A DNA stretch of 64,000 nt. Origin: Palsa-189 sp963803735 (GTDB taxonomy: Bacteria; Acidobacteriota; Terriglobia; Acidiferrales; UBA7541). The notes below the pieces were generated by a model, which was not told the origin of the DNA, searched no databases, and saw only the letters and a program-made list of their open reading frames with translations. The stretch spans positions 1-64,000 of the forward strand of contig CAWDNV010000019.1 in NCBI GenBank assembly GCA_963803735.1. Direction: 5' to 3'. The stretch's first letter is position 1; the number at the start of each line of letters is the position of its first letter. Shown here piece after piece: positions 50,928 through 60,636 of this stretch. The translations under genes were made by a program, and so were the position numbers.

Positions 50928-52241
50928 ATGAATTCATGGGAAAAAATTCTGCAGCACATGGAAAGGCGGGTCAACCCGCACAGTTTTGCTACTTGGTTTC
51001 TGCCCACCAAACAAGAGGGGGCCGACAATGGCACCGTGGTGGTTCGCGTTCCTTCGCGGCCCTTCCGAAAGCGCCTGACCGAGACCTACGGTGAATTGCT
51101 TCAGGCTGTCCTGGTCGAAGTCGGCATGCCGGATGTGCAGCTCAATTTCGTATGCAACGAGCCGGAGCCCCCTTCGGCCATGGCCTCGCCGATCAAACAA
51201 GCACGGCTTGATTTCGATAACGTAGACCATCAGTTGAATCTGCGATACACCTTCGACACGTTTGTCGTCGGCGGATCCAATCAGTTCGCACACGCAGCCG
51301 CGCGCGCCGTTGCGGAGGCTCCGTCAAAAGCCTACAACCCGCTCTACCTCTACGGCGGTGTGGGGATGGGTAAAACGCATTTGATGCAGGCTATCGGTCA
51401 CATGGTGAAGTCGCGCAACCCAGGCCTCCGGCTCACTTATATCAGCGCTGAGAAATTCACCAACGAGGTGATCAATTCTATTCGCTTTGACCGCATGATC
51501 ACTTTTCGAGATCGGTTCCGCTCTGTTGACGTTCTGCTGGTCGACGATATTGAGTTTATCGCCGGCAAAGAGCGCACCCAGGAAGAGTTCTTTCACACTT
51601 TTAATGCGCTGCACGACCTGCAAAAACAGATTGTGCTGTCTTCCGATTGTCCGCCGAAAGAAATCGCCGCCATCGAAGAACGCCTCCGTTCACGTTTCGA
51701 ATGGGGATTGATCGCGGATATTCAGCCGCCCGATCTGGAGACCAAGATCGCTATTCTGCAGAAGAAAGCCGAAACGGAACATTTTCAGCTGGCAGATGAC
51801 GTGGCTGAATTCATCGCGCGCTCGATCAAGTCCAACGTGCGCGAATTGGAAGGCGCGCTGACGAGGCTGGTAGCCTATACTTCACTCACGGGCGCGGCTG
51901 TAAATCTCGGCACTGCACAGCAAGCTCTGCGAAACATCATCGCCACACAGGAGAAAAAGGTCACCATCGAGCTCATCCAAAAGCGTGTCGGCGAACAGTT
52001 TGGTCTTCGGGATCAGGATCTCAAGATGCGATCCAACGCCAAGGCCATCTCCTTTCCCCGCCAGATTGCGATGTATCTGGTAAAGCAGCTTACCTCCGCC
52101 TCGCTGCCGGAAATCGGAAAACAGTTCGGCGGCAAACATCACACCACAGTCTTGCACTCGATCAATAAGATCGAAAACCTGCGCCGCAACGACAAAGATT
52201 TGAATCGCACAATCAGCCGTCTGCTCGACACCCTCGGCTAA
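50928..52241 (+). CDS. dnaA: Chromosomal replication initiator DnaA
   Basis: A 437-residue initiator. Domain I (residues 1-85, SWEKILQHMERRVNPHSFAT), short domain II, AAA+ domain III with FDTFVVGGSNQFAHAAARAV, Walker A in YLYGGVGMGKTHLM near 142 and Walker B LLVDDIEF near 203, and DNA-binding domain IV ending in GGKHHTTVLHSINKIE near 400. ATG 50928 is chosen; the frame runs further upstream but that stretch covers the box cluster. Binds the origin to start replication. Confidence 0.97.
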   Translation: MNSWEKILQHMERRVNPHSFATWFLPTKQEGADNGTVVVRVPSRPFRKRLTETYGELLQAVLVEVGMPDVQLNFVCNEPEPPSAMASPIKQARLDFDNVDHQLNLRYTFDTFVVGGSNQFAHAAARAVAEAPSKAYNPLYLYGGVGMGKTHLMQAIGHMVKSRNPGLRLTYISAEKFTNEVINSIRFDRMITFRDRFRSVDVLLVDDIEFIAGKERTQEEFFHTFNALHDLQKQIVLSSDCPPKEIAAIEERLRSRFEWGLIADIQPPDLETKIAILQKKAETEHFQLADDVAEFIARSIKSNVRELEGALTRLVAYTSLTGAAVNLGTAQQALRNIIATQEKKVTIELIQKRVGEQFGLRDQDLKMRSNAKAISFPRQIAMYLVKQLTSASLPEIGKQFGGKHHTTVLHSINKIENLRRNDKDLNRTISRLLDTLG

Positions 52242-52610
52242 ATAGCTTACTCATCTCCTCATCGACTTTCCGCGCCCGCTGGCAAAGACATGCCGGCGGC
52301 GCTTCCCATTTTTGCCTTGGTCTGCCTGCTTTCTGCGTTTTGTGCCCCATGAAAACCTTGTGCGAATGATGTGGGCGCTTCGCGGGCGGCTGTGGAAAGC
52401 TTCGTCGCCCATAGCTGCCTTGTCCCCGTTTTCCACCGGTCGCGAACACAATGCTCAATTTCATGCACATGACATCGCGCTTAAACTACAGACCTTGTGC
52501 GGATATCCTCTTTTGCGCGTGCACGGCTACTACTACTATCTTTATCCCTTCATTAAAACAGGGTACAGTAGCCGGTTTGAATTCGCGGTTTACCGCGGAG
52601 GAAATCGTAG
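52242..52610. other. 369-bp dnaA-dnaN intergenic region
   Basis: No gene seen. It contains CTGTGGAAAGC (52390-52400) and GTTTTCCACCGG (52428-52439), weak DnaA-box-like words in opposite orientation, and AT-richer stretches near 52530-52570. Could include part of the replication origin; evidence is thin. Confidence 0.35.
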
Positions 52611-53724
52611 ATGGAATTTTCCGTTAAAAAGTACGATCTGCTCGGGGCACTCAATCTCACGCAAGGTGTCGTCGAGCGCAAAACCACTATCCCCATCCTT
52701 TCGCATCTTCTGTGTGAAGCCAAGGGCAACAGTGTCACGCTGACGGCGACGGACCTCGAGCTCAGCATTCGTACTTCGTGTGAGGCGAAGGTTAAAAAAG
52801 AGGGCGCCGGCACGATACCCGCTAAGAAGCTGCTCGAATTGGTGCGGCTGCTGCCCGAAGGTGAAATTCGGTTTCGCCTGCTCGAAAACCACTGGATGCA
52901 CATTACTTCGGACCGGCGCAACTACAAGATGGTGGGCATGTCCAAGGATAATTTCCCGGCCATTCCAGTTTTCCCTCACGCGCTCGTGACGATACCGGCA
53001 GGAATTCTCTCCACCCTGATTGCCAGGACCGCTTTCGCGATTTCCATGGAGGAGTCTCGTTACACGTTGAACGGTGCTCAGCTCACTTTGAAGCCCGATA
53101 TGATCGCCATGGTCGCGACGGACGGTCACCGTCTGGCTCTCGCGGAAACCGACCATTCCTTCGCGGGTCTTTCCAACGAAACGCGTCCCTTGATTCCCAA
53201 GAAAGCTATGGCGGAAATCCAACGGCTCGCGGGAGAGGCAGGAGAAAACGGCCAAATTGAATTCGCGAGAGACGACAGCCACCTATTTTTTCAGCTGGAT
53301 TCGCATTTACTGATCTCTCGCATTCTCACCGGGCCAGTTTCCCAATTACGAAGCCGTTCTGCCGCGCGATAACAACAAGAAAATTGTGCTCGAGCGCAAC
53401 GAATTCAATGATGCCGTGCGGCGCGTCTCACAATTGGCCGATCAGCGTTCGCATGCGCTGAAATTCTCCGTCAGCCAGGAGGGCGTGGAGCTTTCTGCTT
53501 CAAGTCCGGAGTATGGCGAAGCCACTGAGAATATAGAAAAAGAATACAGCGGCGATCCCATTTCGATTGGCTTTAACGGTCAATATCTGCTGGATTTTCT
53601 CGCCGCAGCTCCCGACGGGCCAATCAGTGTGGAGCTGAAAGACGAGCAGTCTGCCGGTCAATTGGTGCCGTTGGCGGACGATCAGTACCGGTATCGCTAT
53701 ATCATCATGCCCATGCGCATCTAG
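52611..53724 (+). CDS. dnaN: DNA polymerase III beta sliding clamp with an apparent one-base insertion
   Basis: Encodes the replicative clamp in two frames. Frame 1 from ATG 52611 (ribosome site GGAGGAAATC) covers domains 1 and 2 with LTATDLELSIRTSC and MVATDGHRLALAET. At 53331-53335 (ACC GGG CCA GTT) one extra G or C breaks the invariant GQFPNYEAVLP motif; removing it restores TGQFPNYEAVLPRD and the second frame continues through NGQYLLDFLAAAP to the terminal YIIMPMRI at 53724. Without the extra base the protein is ~370 residues, normal for DnaN. The gene is normally essential and the other copy (13887-15010) is also broken, so a sequencing insertion is likely. Confidence 0.92.
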
Positions 53725-53867
53725 TTTTTGGCCTGAAATTGCTTCAATTTGCGGATAAACTCTTGCTTCCCTAGGAAACGACTCGAATCTCCCGTCACGG
53801 CCCTGTGAATATGGCGTAAACAACTGCAGACTAAAGACTTAGCGTACAATAATAATCTCGCAACACC

Positions 53868-53896
53868 TTGAGAAAAAGGCCCAGATAGAGTAGAAT
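53868..53896 (+). promoter_or_regulatory. Sigma-70-type promoter upstream of gyrB
   Basis: TTGAGA (53868-53873), 17 bp spacer, TAGAAT (53891-53896). Predicted transcription start near 53903, giving a ~265-nt leader to gyrB. Confidence 0.6.
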
Positions 53897-53900
53897 TCTT

Positions 53901-54149
53901 TTGGGCATTCACACAAGTTTTGGGTCTTCCGGAACGGCATTTTTAGCTCTGATCTGTGCCTTGGTTTTCTCGTTCGCGCCAGAACGACAGGGTGCAGCCA
54001 GGCAAACACAGTCTTCGCCGCGTCCGCTTTCGCAAGAAGAAAATCCGGACGGGATGGAGCAGAAGCGCCTCTGGTTCGCGAATCGACACCAGGATTGCAC
54101 GTTAAAGGCGGGAAAACCGTTCTGCGGCAGCCTTCCCCTCCACGGTTAG
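53901..54149 (+). CDS. Doubtful small exported protein in the gyrB leader
   Basis: A TTG-started frame of 82 codons with a plausible signal-like segment (TAFLALICALVFSFAPERQG) followed by polar sequence. No ribosome site is visible and the start would coincide with the predicted transcription start, so translation from a near-leaderless message would be needed. It may be chance. Otherwise the 53725-54167 region holds only the gyrB promoter. Confidence 0.25.
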   Translation: MGIHTSFGSSGTAFLALICALVFSFAPERQGAARQTQSSPRPLSQEENPDGMEQKRLWFANRHQDCTLKAGKPFCGSLPLHG

Positions 54150-54167
54150 TCAGGAGACGCACACAAT

Positions 54168-56582
54168 ATGGCTGAGAAAGAGATGGTGACCGGCAAAGCT
54201 GCGGGCCATCGCTACGATGCCACCTCGATCAAGGTCCTGGGCGGTATCGAGGCGGTGCGCAAGCGCCCGGCCATGTATATCGGCTCGACCACCGAACAGG
54301 GTTTGCACCACCTCGTTTGGGAAGTGGTGGATAACTCGGTGGACGAAGCTATGGCCGGCTATTGCGACGAAATCAATGTCATCGTTCATGAAGACAACAG
54401 CGTCACGGTCATCGACAACGGCCGCGGCATTCCTGTGGATATGCACGCCACGGAAAAGAAGCCTGCCGCGGAAGTGGTGATGACCGTTCTTCACGCAGGC
54501 GGAAAATTCGATAGCGATACTTATAAAGTTTCCGGTGGTCTTCATGGCGTTGGTGTGTCTGTGGTGAATGCGCTTTCGGACTGGCTGGAACTGGAGATCT
54601 GGCGGGATGGCGAGGTTTGGGAACAGTCCTACGAATGCGGAGTCCCCAAATCAAAGCTCGTCGTTACTGGTAAGACGCGCAAGACCGGTACCAAGATCAC
54701 GTTTCACGCCGATCCCACCATCTTCGAAAAGACCGATTACAGCTATGACATCCTCGCGCAGCGCTTGCGCGAGTTGGCCTTCCTGAACAAGGGCCTGAAA
54801 ATCACACTGCAGGATGAGCGCAGCGAAAAAAATACTGAGTTTCGCTTCACCGGTGGCATCGTGGAATTCGTCAAGCACCTCAATCGCGGCAAGCAGACGC
54901 TTCACGATTCTCCGATCTATATCGAAGGCAAGCGCGATAACGTCGAATTAGAAATCGCGCTGCAATATAACGATAGCTATGCGGAAAACGTCTTTGCTTT
55001 TGCCAACACGATCAACACCGTTGATGGCGGCACGCATCTTTCGGGATTCCGTTCCGCGCTGACGCGCTCGATCAACAACTTCGCCAGCGCCGCCGGCATG
55101 CTCAAGGAACAGAAAGATAGCGTCTCAATCACTGGCGATGATGTCCGCGAAGGTTTGATCGCAGTCGTATCCGTGAAGCTGCCCCAGCCTCAGTTCGAAG
55201 GGCAGACCAAAGGCAAGCTAAATAGCGACATCAAAGGCCAGGTGGAGCAGCTCGTTAACGAACGGCTCGGGGAATACTTCGATAAGCACACCACCGTCGC
55301 GCGCCGCATTATCGGAAAGTGCATTGACGCGGCGCGGGCGCGCGAAGCGGCCCGCAAGGCGCGCGAGCTCACGCGCCGCAAGTCCGCCATGGATTCCGGA
55401 GGCTTGCCCGGGAAGCTGGCGGATTGCCAGGAGCGCGATCCCGCCAAATGTGAAGTCTTCATCGTCGAGGGCGAATCGGCAGGCGGGTCAGCCAAACAGG
55501 GCCGTGATCGCCGCTATCAAGCCATTTTGCCGCTCAAGGGCAAAATCCTGAACGTGGAGAAGGCGCGCTACGACAAGATGCTGGGCCACGAAGAAATCCG
55601 CGCCATCATCACGGCGCTCGGAACGGGAATCGGCAAAGATGATTTCGACGCCAGCCGCTTACGCTATCACAAGGTGATTCTGATGACCGACGCGGACGTG
55701 GACGGCAGCCACATTCGCACTTTGTTGCTGACGTTTTTCTTCCGTCACATGAAGGAACTCATCGAGCGTGGGCATATATATATCGCTCAGCCCCCTCTCT
55801 ATCGCGTCAAACGCGGGAAAATGGATCGCTACATCCGCGACGAGCGCGAGTTCTCTCACGAGTTGATGCGGCGCGCCACCGAGGACCACATCGTCAAGGC
55901 CAAAGAGGGCGTCGCGCTCGAAGGGGCCGCGCTCACCAGGTTCCTTCTCGATGTGCAGGAATATGACCAGATCGCGGCCAAGATGCTCCGGCGGCTGCGC
56001 GAGCGCGCGCTGGTCGACTTGCTCGCGGCCAGCGAACTCGAAAAGAAAGCCGATTTCGAAGACAAGAAAGCACTCGAGAAACTCCTGAAAGCCATCGAGA
56101 AAGCCAAGCTCAAAGTGGATGCAAACATCGTCTATGACGAGGAGCACAGCCTGCACGAAGTGGTGCTGGGTAATGGTTCCGGGCCGTGGGGGCGAATTAA
56201 TTGGGCGCTCGTTTCCAGGCCCGATGTGAAGCGCCTGCGCACGCTCAGCCGGGCCATTTCGGCTTCAGATAAGCCGCCGTTCACCGTCGCTCGCAATGGC
56301 GACAAAGTGAACAAAGAGAATGCGGCTGCGGTGCTCGCTTTTGTTCTCGAGGACGCCAAGAAAGACTTCACCATCACGCGGTTCAAGGGCTTGGGCGAAA
56401 TGAATCCAGATCAGCTCTGGGCCACCACCATGAACGCCGAGACCCGTACGCTCCTGAAAGTGAAGCTCGAAGACGTGGTCGAGGCGGAGAAGATGTTCAC
56501 CACGCTGATGGGCGAAAACGTTGAGGAACGCCGCAAATTCATCGAAGACAACGCCCTCGATGTCCAGAACCTCGATATCTAA
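54168..56582 (+). CDS. gyrB: DNA gyrase subunit B
   Basis: An 804-residue ATPase subunit. GHKL domain: ATP-binding EVVDNSVDEAMAGYCDE, DNGRGIPVDMH, GGLHGVGVSVVNALS; transducer; TOPRIM with EGESAGGSAKQGRDR near residue 431 and TDADVDGSHIRTLLLTFF. Its length includes a C-terminal insertion like that of Gram-negative GyrB. The last part ends GLGEMNPDQLWATTM...; the family is secure. Followed by gyrA 37 bp later, so the A2B2 enzyme is one operon. Confidence 0.97.
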   Translation: MAEKEMVTGKAAGHRYDATSIKVLGGIEAVRKRPAMYIGSTTEQGLHHLVWEVVDNSVDEAMAGYCDEINVIVHEDNSVTVIDNGRGIPVDMHATEKKPAAEVVMTVLHAGGKFDSDTYKVSGGLHGVGVSVVNALSDWLELEIWRDGEVWEQSYECGVPKSKLVVTGKTRKTGTKITFHADPTIFEKTDYSYDILAQRLRELAFLNKGLKITLQDERSEKNTEFRFTGGIVEFVKHLNRGKQTLHDSPIYIEGKRDNVELEIALQYNDSYAENVFAFANTINTVDGGTHLSGFRSALTRSINNFASAAGMLKEQKDSVSITGDDVREGLIAVVSVKLPQPQFEGQTKGKLNSDIKGQVEQLVNERLGEYFDKHTTVARRIIGKCIDAARAREAARKARELTRRKSAMDSGGLPGKLADCQERDPAKCEVFIVEGESAGGSAKQGRDRRYQAILPLKGKILNVEKARYDKMLGHEEIRAIITALGTGIGKDDFDASRLRYHKVILMTDADVDGSHIRTLLLTFFFRHMKELIERGHIYIAQPPLYRVKRGKMDRYIRDEREFSHELMRRATEDHIVKAKEGVALEGAALTRFLLDVQEYDQIAAKMLRRLRERALVDLLAASELEKKADFEDKKALEKLLKAIEKAKLKVDANIVYDEEHSLHEVVLGNGSGPWGRINWALVSRPDVKRLRTLSRAISASDKPPFTVARNGDKVNKENAAAVLAFVLEDAKKDFTITRFKGLGEMNPDQLWATTMNAETRTLLKVKLEDVVEAEKMFTTLMGENVEERRKFIEDNALDVQNLDI

Positions 56583-56619
56583 GTCTCAATAGGCGAACTA
56601 GAAAGGGAGCCAAAGGCAA

Positions 56620-59316
56620 ATGGCAGAGGACAAAACGCCGGCGATTTTAATTCCGGTGGATATCGAAGCCGAGATGAGGAAGTCCTATCTCGACTACGCC
56701 ATGAGCGTGATCATCGGGCGCGCATTGCCCGACGTGCGCGATGGCCTCAAGCCCGTGCACCGGCGCATTTTGTATGGCATGCACGAGATGAACTTGACTT
56801 CCACGCGCCCCTACCGCAAGTGCGCCAAGATCGTCGGCGAGGTACTTGGCAAGTTCCATCCGCATGGCGATGCGCCTGTCTATGACGCCCTGGTGCGCAT
56901 GGCGCAGCCTTTCAGCATGCGTTATCCGCTCGTGGATGGGCAAGGCAACTTCGGCTCGGTCGATGGCGATCCGCCGGCGGCCATGCGTTACACAGAAGCG
57001 CGGCTCGCGCGCATCAGCGAAGAGTTATTGGCCGATATTGATCGAGAGACCGTCGATTTCATTCCCAATTTCGATGAGACCGAGCACGAGCCCGTCGTGC
57101 TGCCTACACGTGTGCCGAATCTGCTGGTAAATGGCGCGACCGGTATCGCGGTGGGCATGGCCACGAACATTCCTCCGCATAACCTGAAGGAGATTATCGA
57201 CGCCACCGTCTTGATGGTGGAAAAGCCGGATGTGTCGCTCAAGGAAGTGATGAAGCTCGTTCCCGGTCCAGACTTTCCCACAGGCGGATACATCGCCGGC
57301 CGCGAGGGCATCGAACAGGCCTACAAGAAAGGCCGCGGCAGCTTCATCATGCGCGCCAAGGCTTCCATCGAACAGGTGGGCAAAGATCGAGAAAATATCG
57401 TCATCACCGAAATTCCTTATCAGGTCAATAAGTCCCGTCTGGTGGAGCGAATTGCCGACCTGGTCCAGTCGAAAAAGATCGAAGGTATCTCCGACGTGCG
57501 CGACGAGTCCGATCGCGAAGGCATGCGCGTCGTGGTCGAAATCAAGCGCGGTGAAGAGGCCCAGCTCGTCCTAAACCATCTCTACAAGCTCACGCAGATG
57601 CAGGAATCGTTCGGCATGATCCTGCTGGCTATCACCGGCGGACAGCCCCGCGAGATGGGCCTGCTCGAGTTTCTGCGGCTCTTCCTCGAACATCGCCGCG
57701 AAGTGGTGATTCGCCGCACGCGCTACGACCTGCGCAAAGCCGAAGAGCGCGAGCACATTTTGCTGGGGTATCACATCGCCGTCGATCATCTGGACAACGC
57801 CATCAAGATCATCCGGGGTTCTGCGAGCCGCGCGAATGCGCGCGAGAATTTGCACGCCTATTTTTCTAACAAGTCGGTCGAAATCGTCTCCGGAGCGCGT
57901 GGAGAGAAGACGGAAACTCTCAAAGGCGTCAAACTCGACGCCAAGAAATATGGACTTTCCGGTGATGTGATCGGCCTCAGCCTTATCCAGATTGACGCCA
58001 TCCTGGAACTGCAATTGCACCGTTTGACGCGCCTTTCCATCGACGACATCCTGAAGGAACTTGCTGAAATCCGCGCGAAGATCGCCGAGCTCAAGGAAAT
58101 TCTGGGCAGCGAGAAAAAACTTAAGCAGGTAATCGTCTCCGAACTGCAGGAGATTCAGAAGGAATTCGGGGATGCCCGGCGCACGCAAATCGTCGACGCT
58201 GTTGACGAGATCAAGGTCGAAGACCTGATCGCCGATACCGACATGGCCATCACCATCAGCCATGCCGGCTACATCAAACGCACTCCGGTGGATGTTTATC
58301 GCCATCAGTCGCGCGGCGGAAAAGGCCGCATCGGGGCACGTACGCGCGAAGAGGATTTCCTCCAGCATCTCTTCATCGCTTCGGCACACAGTTATATTCT
58401 GCTGTTCAGCTCGAAGGGCCGCGTTTTTTGGCTGAAGGTCTACGAAATTCCCGAAGCTGCTGCAGCCACACGCGGCCGGGCCATCACCAGCCTAGTGAAA
58501 TTCCAGGAGGACGAACATCTCACCGCGCTTGTCCCCGCGCGCAATTTGGAAGAGACAGGCCGCTTCGTCTTTTTCGCCACGCGTAACGGCACGGTGAAGA
58601 AGACCGAGCTCGCGGAATTCAGCAATCCGAGGCCTTCCGGGATTATTGCCATTAATCTTGACGCCAAGGACGAATTGATCGGCGTGAAGCTCACCGACGG
58701 GAAGCAGATGATCTTCCTTGCCAGCCATGAGGGCCAGGCCATCCTTTTCCGTGAAACGGAAGTTCGCGCGATGGGAAGGCAGGCCGGCGGAGTCAACGGC
58801 ATGGACTTAGGCAAAGACGATTACGTGGTAAGCATGGATGCCGCGCAGCCGGATTTTGAGATCATCCGCAAGGAATCGAAGAAGGAAACGGAAAATCTCG
58901 ATGAGCTCGAAAACGAAGTGATCAAGGATTCGCTCACTTCGCTCATGCTCACCATCTCCGAAAAGGGCTACGGCAAGCGCACTCCGCTCGCCGAATACCG
59001 GATCACCTCGCGCGGCGGCAAAGGCGTGATCAATCTGAAGAGCACCGACCGCAATGGTGCGGTAGTCGCTGCTCTGCAAGCCAGTGAAGATTCCGACGTG
59101 ATAATTATCACCGAGTTTGGAAAGATCATTCGCGTGCACTCCAACGAGATTCGGGAGGCGGGCCGCTCGACGCAGGGCGTGCGCCTGTTGCGTCTCGATG
59201 ACGACGATAAAATCGCCGCCGCCGCTATCGTCGAAGAGGAAAGTAATGGCGCCAATGGGACGGGTGGCACTCCAACCGTACCGCCAGCCGAAAACAAAGA
59301 GGGAGAAAAATCCTGA
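56620..59316 (+). CDS. gyrA: DNA gyrase subunit A
   Basis: An 898-residue breakage-reunion subunit introducing negative supercoils. Catalytic Tyr124 lies in AAMRYTEARL; the quinolone-determining region contains GEVLGKFHPHGDAPVYD. The coiled coil leads to the C-terminal beta-pinwheel, with the GyrA box QSRGGKG near residue 562, which separates GyrA from ParC. A short acidic/Gly-rich tail ends the protein. Ribosome site AAAGGGAGCCAAAGGCAA. Confidence 0.97.
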   Translation: MAEDKTPAILIPVDIEAEMRKSYLDYAMSVIIGRALPDVRDGLKPVHRRILYGMHEMNLTSTRPYRKCAKIVGEVLGKFHPHGDAPVYDALVRMAQPFSMRYPLVDGQGNFGSVDGDPPAAMRYTEARLARISEELLADIDRETVDFIPNFDETEHEPVVLPTRVPNLLVNGATGIAVGMATNIPPHNLKEIIDATVLMVEKPDVSLKEVMKLVPGPDFPTGGYIAGREGIEQAYKKGRGSFIMRAKASIEQVGKDRENIVITEIPYQVNKSRLVERIADLVQSKKIEGISDVRDESDREGMRVVVEIKRGEEAQLVLNHLYKLTQMQESFGMILLAITGGQPREMGLLEFLRLFLEHRREVVIRRTRYDLRKAEEREHILLGYHIAVDHLDNAIKIIRGSASRANARENLHAYFSNKSVEIVSGARGEKTETLKGVKLDAKKYGLSGDVIGLSLIQIDAILELQLHRLTRLSIDDILKELAEIRAKIAELKEILGSEKKLKQVIVSELQEIQKEFGDARRTQIVDAVDEIKVEDLIADTDMAITISHAGYIKRTPVDVYRHQSRGGKGRIGARTREEDFLQHLFIASAHSYILLFSSKGRVFWLKVYEIPEAAAATRGRAITSLVKFQEDEHLTALVPARNLEETGRFVFFATRNGTVKKTELAEFSNPRPSGIIAINLDAKDELIGVKLTDGKQMIFLASHEGQAILFRETEVRAMGRQAGGVNGMDLGKDDYVVSMDAAQPDFEIIRKESKKETENLDELENEVIKDSLTSLMLTISEKGYGKRTPLAEYRITSRGGKGVINLKSTDRNGAVVAALQASEDSDVIIITEFGKIIRVHSNEIREAGRSTQGVRLLRLDDDDKIAAAAIVEEESNGANGTGGTPTVPPAENKEGEKS

Positions 59317-59326
59317 GCGCTTATTC

Positions 59327-60496
59327 TTAGGCGCCGGGTGAACTGAGATAGTAGCCCGGTCGCGAACGTATGATCAGGGCGCGCCGACTGGCTACTACCA
59401 CTCGAATTTCGTGATATCCGGTAGTGTTTGTCCCCGAAGCACGGTAGCTGAGCGTATATTGCGCGTGCAGCTCACCGCCAACCTCGTCGATGGCCTTCTC
59501 GATAGAGGCATCCTTCACCGTCGACTGGTAGAGTCCCCCGGTCGCCGCCGTCGCCACCTCCAGTGGACGTTCCTTAACAGCGGCCTCCGCGTGCTGCACC
59601 ACCCACGCCGCTAACGCCATCACGTCGATATTTCCGGAGCGCTGCTCTTCTGTGGTGGGCGTTTGGGGTGTGCCCGGAATACCCGGCTGGCCGAATACGC
59701 CCGGCGGCGTTGCGGATGGCGGAGAGCCGCTCTTTTGCTGGCCTCGAGCTTCGGCAGCGGTTGTCGAAAGCCCCACGGAATAAATCGTGATGTTCTCGAG
59801 CTGTGCATCCCTCAAAACCTGCCCCAGCTTTTCTTCGCTGCCCGAATCAAGTGCTTCGGCCACCGTGATGATCACGCGGCGCCGCGCCGGCGGCCGGTTC
59901 TTGAGCATGCCCACCGCGCTCGAAAGCGCGTCATAGAGCCGCGTTCCCGACGAGCCTGACTTCAGATTGTTGATGGTCTTTTCAATGGCGTCATGATCCG
60001 CGGTGAAATCTTGCAGATGATTCACCTGGTCGTCATAGCCGATCACCGCCGCATCACCACTTTCGCCCACGACGGTTTCGGTAAACAGAACGCCCGTTTT
60101 TCGAATCGCTGGCAAGAGCGCATCGATTCGAGAGCTTGTCTCCATGACGATAACAACGGATAGCGGCGCGCCTCCTATATCGAACCCTTCGAGTTTTTGT
60201 TCCACGCCGTTGTCGAAAATGTGGAAATCGTTCTGTGTAAGGTCCAGCACCAGCTCGCCTTTGGAATCCCGCACAACTACGGGCGCATTCACCAGATCCA
60301 CGCGAACGCGTATCGACGACTGATCCAGCGGTTTTTGGGCCGGGGCTTGCGGCGCTTTCTGAACCGCCTGCCCCGCTTTCGGAGCGATGGGTCCGGAGCC
60401 GGACTGCGCCCATGCGTAAGTGCCCGCTAATAGTGCGAATCCTGCCACCATTGCAACCAGTGGCGTAAGTCTGTGTCCTCGTGCCATAGCTTTCAT
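59327..60496 (-). CDS. Exported VWFA-domain protein (acidobacterial type)
   Basis: A 389-residue secreted protein: signal peptide (ending near AWAQS), a short beta domain (VRVDLVNAPVVVRDSKGELV) typical of the 'VWFA-related domain, Acidobacteria' family (TIGR03436 as I recall), then a von Willebrand A domain (SVVIVMETSSRIDALLPAIR, GTRLYDALSSAVGML). The MIDAS Asp-x-Ser-x-Ser is changed to METSSR, so metal binding may be altered. A Pro/Gly/Thr-rich insert lies near residues 255-285. Convergent with gyrA with a 10-bp gap. Function unknown. Confidence 0.83.
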   Translation of the reverse strand: MKAMARGHRLTPLVAMVAGFALLAGTYAWAQSGSGPIAPKAGQAVQKAPQAPAQKPLDQSSIRVRVDLVNAPVVVRDSKGELVLDLTQNDFHIFDNGVEQKLEGFDIGGAPLSVVIVMETSSRIDALLPAIRKTGVLFTETVVGESGDAAVIGYDDQVNHLQDFTADHDAIEKTINNLKSGSSGTRLYDALSSAVGMLKNRPPARRRVIITVAEALDSGSEEKLGQVLRDAQLENITIYSVGLSTTAAEARGQQKSGSPPSATPPGVFGQPGIPGTPQTPTTEEQRSGNIDVMALAAWVVQHAEAAVKERPLEVATAATGGLYQSTVKDASIEKAIDEVGGELHAQYTLSYRASGTNTTGYHEIRVVVASRRALIIRSRPGYYLSSPGA

Positions 60497-60636
60497 GTGT
60501 TATGCCTCCGCCCCACTGGTGCTTTTGGCCCTGTTACAAGTTTACTAGATTGGACGCCTGCGGAACCGCTTACGTTGGATTGCCCTTCCCGCTCCACGTA
60601 GAATGATGGCTCGTCTAATTTCCCGCTGGAGGATTC

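Noticed and set aside
53328..53372. Programmed +1 frameshifting in dnaN
   Set aside because: No stop codon or known slippery +1 sequence lies at the site, and the zero frame runs a dozen codons further; a sequencing insertion is simpler. Kept as a finding, but not claimed as recoding.
57571..58389. Long minus-strand frame inside gyrA
   Set aside because: Antisense to conserved gyrA with no recognisable domain or ribosome site.
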